From Acidimicrobiales bacterium (GTDB taxonomy: Bacteria; Actinomycetota; Acidimicrobiia; Acidimicrobiales; Ilumatobacteraceae): a stretch of 5,496 nt of DNA. The translations under genes were made by a program, and so were the position numbers. Positions 4,591-5,496 of the stretch are shown here, in pieces. Location: positions 1 to 5,496 of the forward strand of contig JAURHL010000134.1 in the NCBI GenBank assembly GCA_030833305.1, read 5' to 3'. Under the pieces are notes generated by a model that worked only from the letters and a program-made list of their open reading frames with translations, searched no databases and was not told the origin of the DNA. Within the stretch, counting starts at the first letter, position 1. The number at the start of each line of letters is the position of its first letter.

Positions 4591-5496
4591 TCATTCTTCG
4601 GGGATTCCATAGGCGCGGGCCACCACCTGCAGGGGGTGCAACGAGACCTGCCCCGTCTGCTCGTTGATGGCACCGTTGGCCAGATGACAATCGCCGACGA
4701 CGACGTCGCCGCCGGCCTTGATGATCTCGTCGCCGAGCTTGCGTCCGATCGGAATGGAGAGTTCGGCGTTCTCGGCCCGCAGTCCCCACATTCCGTCGAT
4801 ACCCGAACACTGCTGCACCAACTTGATCTTGGCGCCGGTCAGTTTCATGAGGTCGCGGCTCTTGAGGCCGATGTTCTGAGCCCGCAGGTGACACGGCGTG
4901 TGGTACGTGATGGTTTCGGGGATGTCACCGGCGAACTCGGTGTCGAGCGCGGTGCCCTCGGCCTTGTGTAATTTGATGAGGTATTCGCTGGCGTCGTACG
5001 TGTGCTCGGCGACCAATTGCGCGTCGGGTCCACCGACATAGTCGAGATAGTCCTTCTTCAGCACGTAGCCACAGGTGGGCTGCGGGACGACGATGTCGTT
5101 GCCCTTGCGAACCGTGTTGGCCAACGCCGCCACGTTCTTCTCGGCGATCTTGGTGAAGCTCTCGATGTCGCCGCTGTGCAGGAAAGGCGCACCGCAACAC
5201 TGGGTGGTGTCGGCCAGGGTGCACTCGACGCCGTTGCGCTCGTACACCTTCACGAGATCCTGTCCGATCCCGGGCGCTTGGTACTCGACGAGGCAGGTCG
5301 GGAACACGGCGACGCGGCCCTGGCGCTTGCCGATGCGCAACTTGGGGCGACGCTTGAACCAGGTCGTGAAGCGTTGCTTGGCGAAAGGAGGCAACACGCG
5401 CTCACCGGACACGCCGGTGGTCACCTCGATGGCCTTACGGACGAACGATCCGGGCTTGGCTCCCATCATCTTGTTCATGACCGGCGCGGTCTTGGT
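4591..5496 (-). CDS. GlpC/HdrB-like CCG-domain iron-sulfur oxidoreductase subunit, 5' partial
   Basis: Resembles the C-terminal two-thirds of GlpC/heterodisulfide-reductase-related proteins, which pass electrons through clusters held by CCG modules. Numbered from Met at 5478, module 1 has C62 (FPTCLVEY), C94-C95-G96 (TQCCGAPF) and C136 (PQPTCGYVL). Module 2 has C196 (YHTPCHLR), C224-S225-G226 (QQCSGIDGMWGL) and C264 (GDCHLANGA), followed by HPLQVVARAYG (281-291). The classical CCG pattern has a second Cys (CCG) and a closing CxxC; here module 2 is CSG and both closings lack the last Cys. Six more codons are open upstream of that Met to the window edge, no ribosome binding site is seen, and relatives carry an N-terminal two-[4Fe-4S] ferredoxin domain; the true start is therefore probably outside the window. 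It is soluble as far as seen. It is in an operon with DUF3501, not with glpA/glpB, so glycerol-3-phosphate is not the assured substrate. Confidence 0.88.
   Translation of the reverse strand, partial: TKTAPVMNKMMGAKPGSFVRKAIEVTTGVSGERVLPPFAKQRFTTWFKRRPKLRIGKRQGRVAVFPTCLVEYQAPGIGQDLVKVYERNGVECTLADTTQCCGAPFLHSGDIESFTKIAEKNVAALANTVRKGNDIVVPQPTCGYVLKKDYLDYVGGPDAQLVAEHTYDASEYLIKLHKAEGTALDTEFAGDIPETITYHTPCHLRAQNIGLKSRDLMKLTGAKIKLVQQCSGIDGMWGLRAENAELSIPIGRKLGDEIIKAGGDVVVGDCHLANGAINEQTGQVSLHPLQVVARAYGIPEE

Noticed and set aside
3693..4667. 324-codon + strand frame opposite whiB and DUF3501
   Set aside because: It crosses two real genes, a terminator and a promoter region; no ribosome binding site or recognisable motif supports it.
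4572..4673. Extended N-terminus of DUF3501 from 4673
   Set aside because: It overlaps the end of the CCG-domain gene, has unrelated composition, and ignores the AGGAGG placed 9 nt before ATG 4571.
5476..5478. ATG at 5478 as the true start of the CCG-domain protein
   Set aside because: The frame stays open to the window edge, there is no ribosome binding site, and relatives carry an N-terminal ferredoxin domain upstream.

Overview
The window reads as a compact, high-GC actinobacterial chromosome segment. The genes look most like Acidimicrobiia or a related deep actinobacterial lineage. The evidence is the strong G/C third-position bias, a WhiB-type regulator (a family essentially restricted to Actinobacteria and their phages), a DEDDh exonuclease/GIY-YIG fusion of the kind found in mycobacteria as Rv2191, and very short intergenic gaps. 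Lineage is inferred from gene content only. No RNA genes, insertion sequences, CRISPR arrays or phage genes are visible.

Layout. On the + strand, positions 1-1682 carry the 3' part of a repair-type nuclease gene that enters from the left edge. The other five genes lie on the - strand, so they are transcribed from right to left. The order is: a GlpC/HdrB-like CCG-domain iron-sulfur protein (cut by the right edge, ending at 4591), a DUF3501 gene (4571-3969), a rho-independent terminator (3975-3946), a short promoter region with a perfect palindrome, a whiB-like gene (3880-3644), trpD (3596-2526) and a thrB-like homoserine kinase gene (2533-1670). The thrB-like gene and the + strand nuclease converge and overlap by 13 bp. 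A perfect 7-bp hairpin contains both of their stop codons.

Working units. (i) The CCG-domain protein and DUF3501 are 19 nt apart, share one strand and end at a good terminator, so they form one operon. This is a recurrent but functionally uncharacterised redox pairing, and it is the best candidate here for an undescribed system. (ii) whiB has its own predicted promoter, whose 17-bp spacer holds a 14-bp palindrome directly against the -10 box. This argues for translation from the ATG at 3880 rather than the GTG at 3910. (iii) trpD (tryptophan branch) and the thrB-like gene (threonine branch) overlap by 8 nt and are probably translationally coupled. They may be read through from whiB, since only 47 bp separate whiB from trpD. 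(iv) The nuclease gene is a one-polypeptide combination of an exonuclease and the 3'-incision half of UvrC.

Points to look at again: substitutions in the anthranilate pocket of TrpD, a Phe in the ATP-binding glycine/serine loop of the homoserine kinase, incomplete cysteine sets in the CCG modules, and rearranged UvrC-type cysteines in the nuclease. The long Arg-rich open frames on the opposite strand or in other frames are GC-driven shadows.
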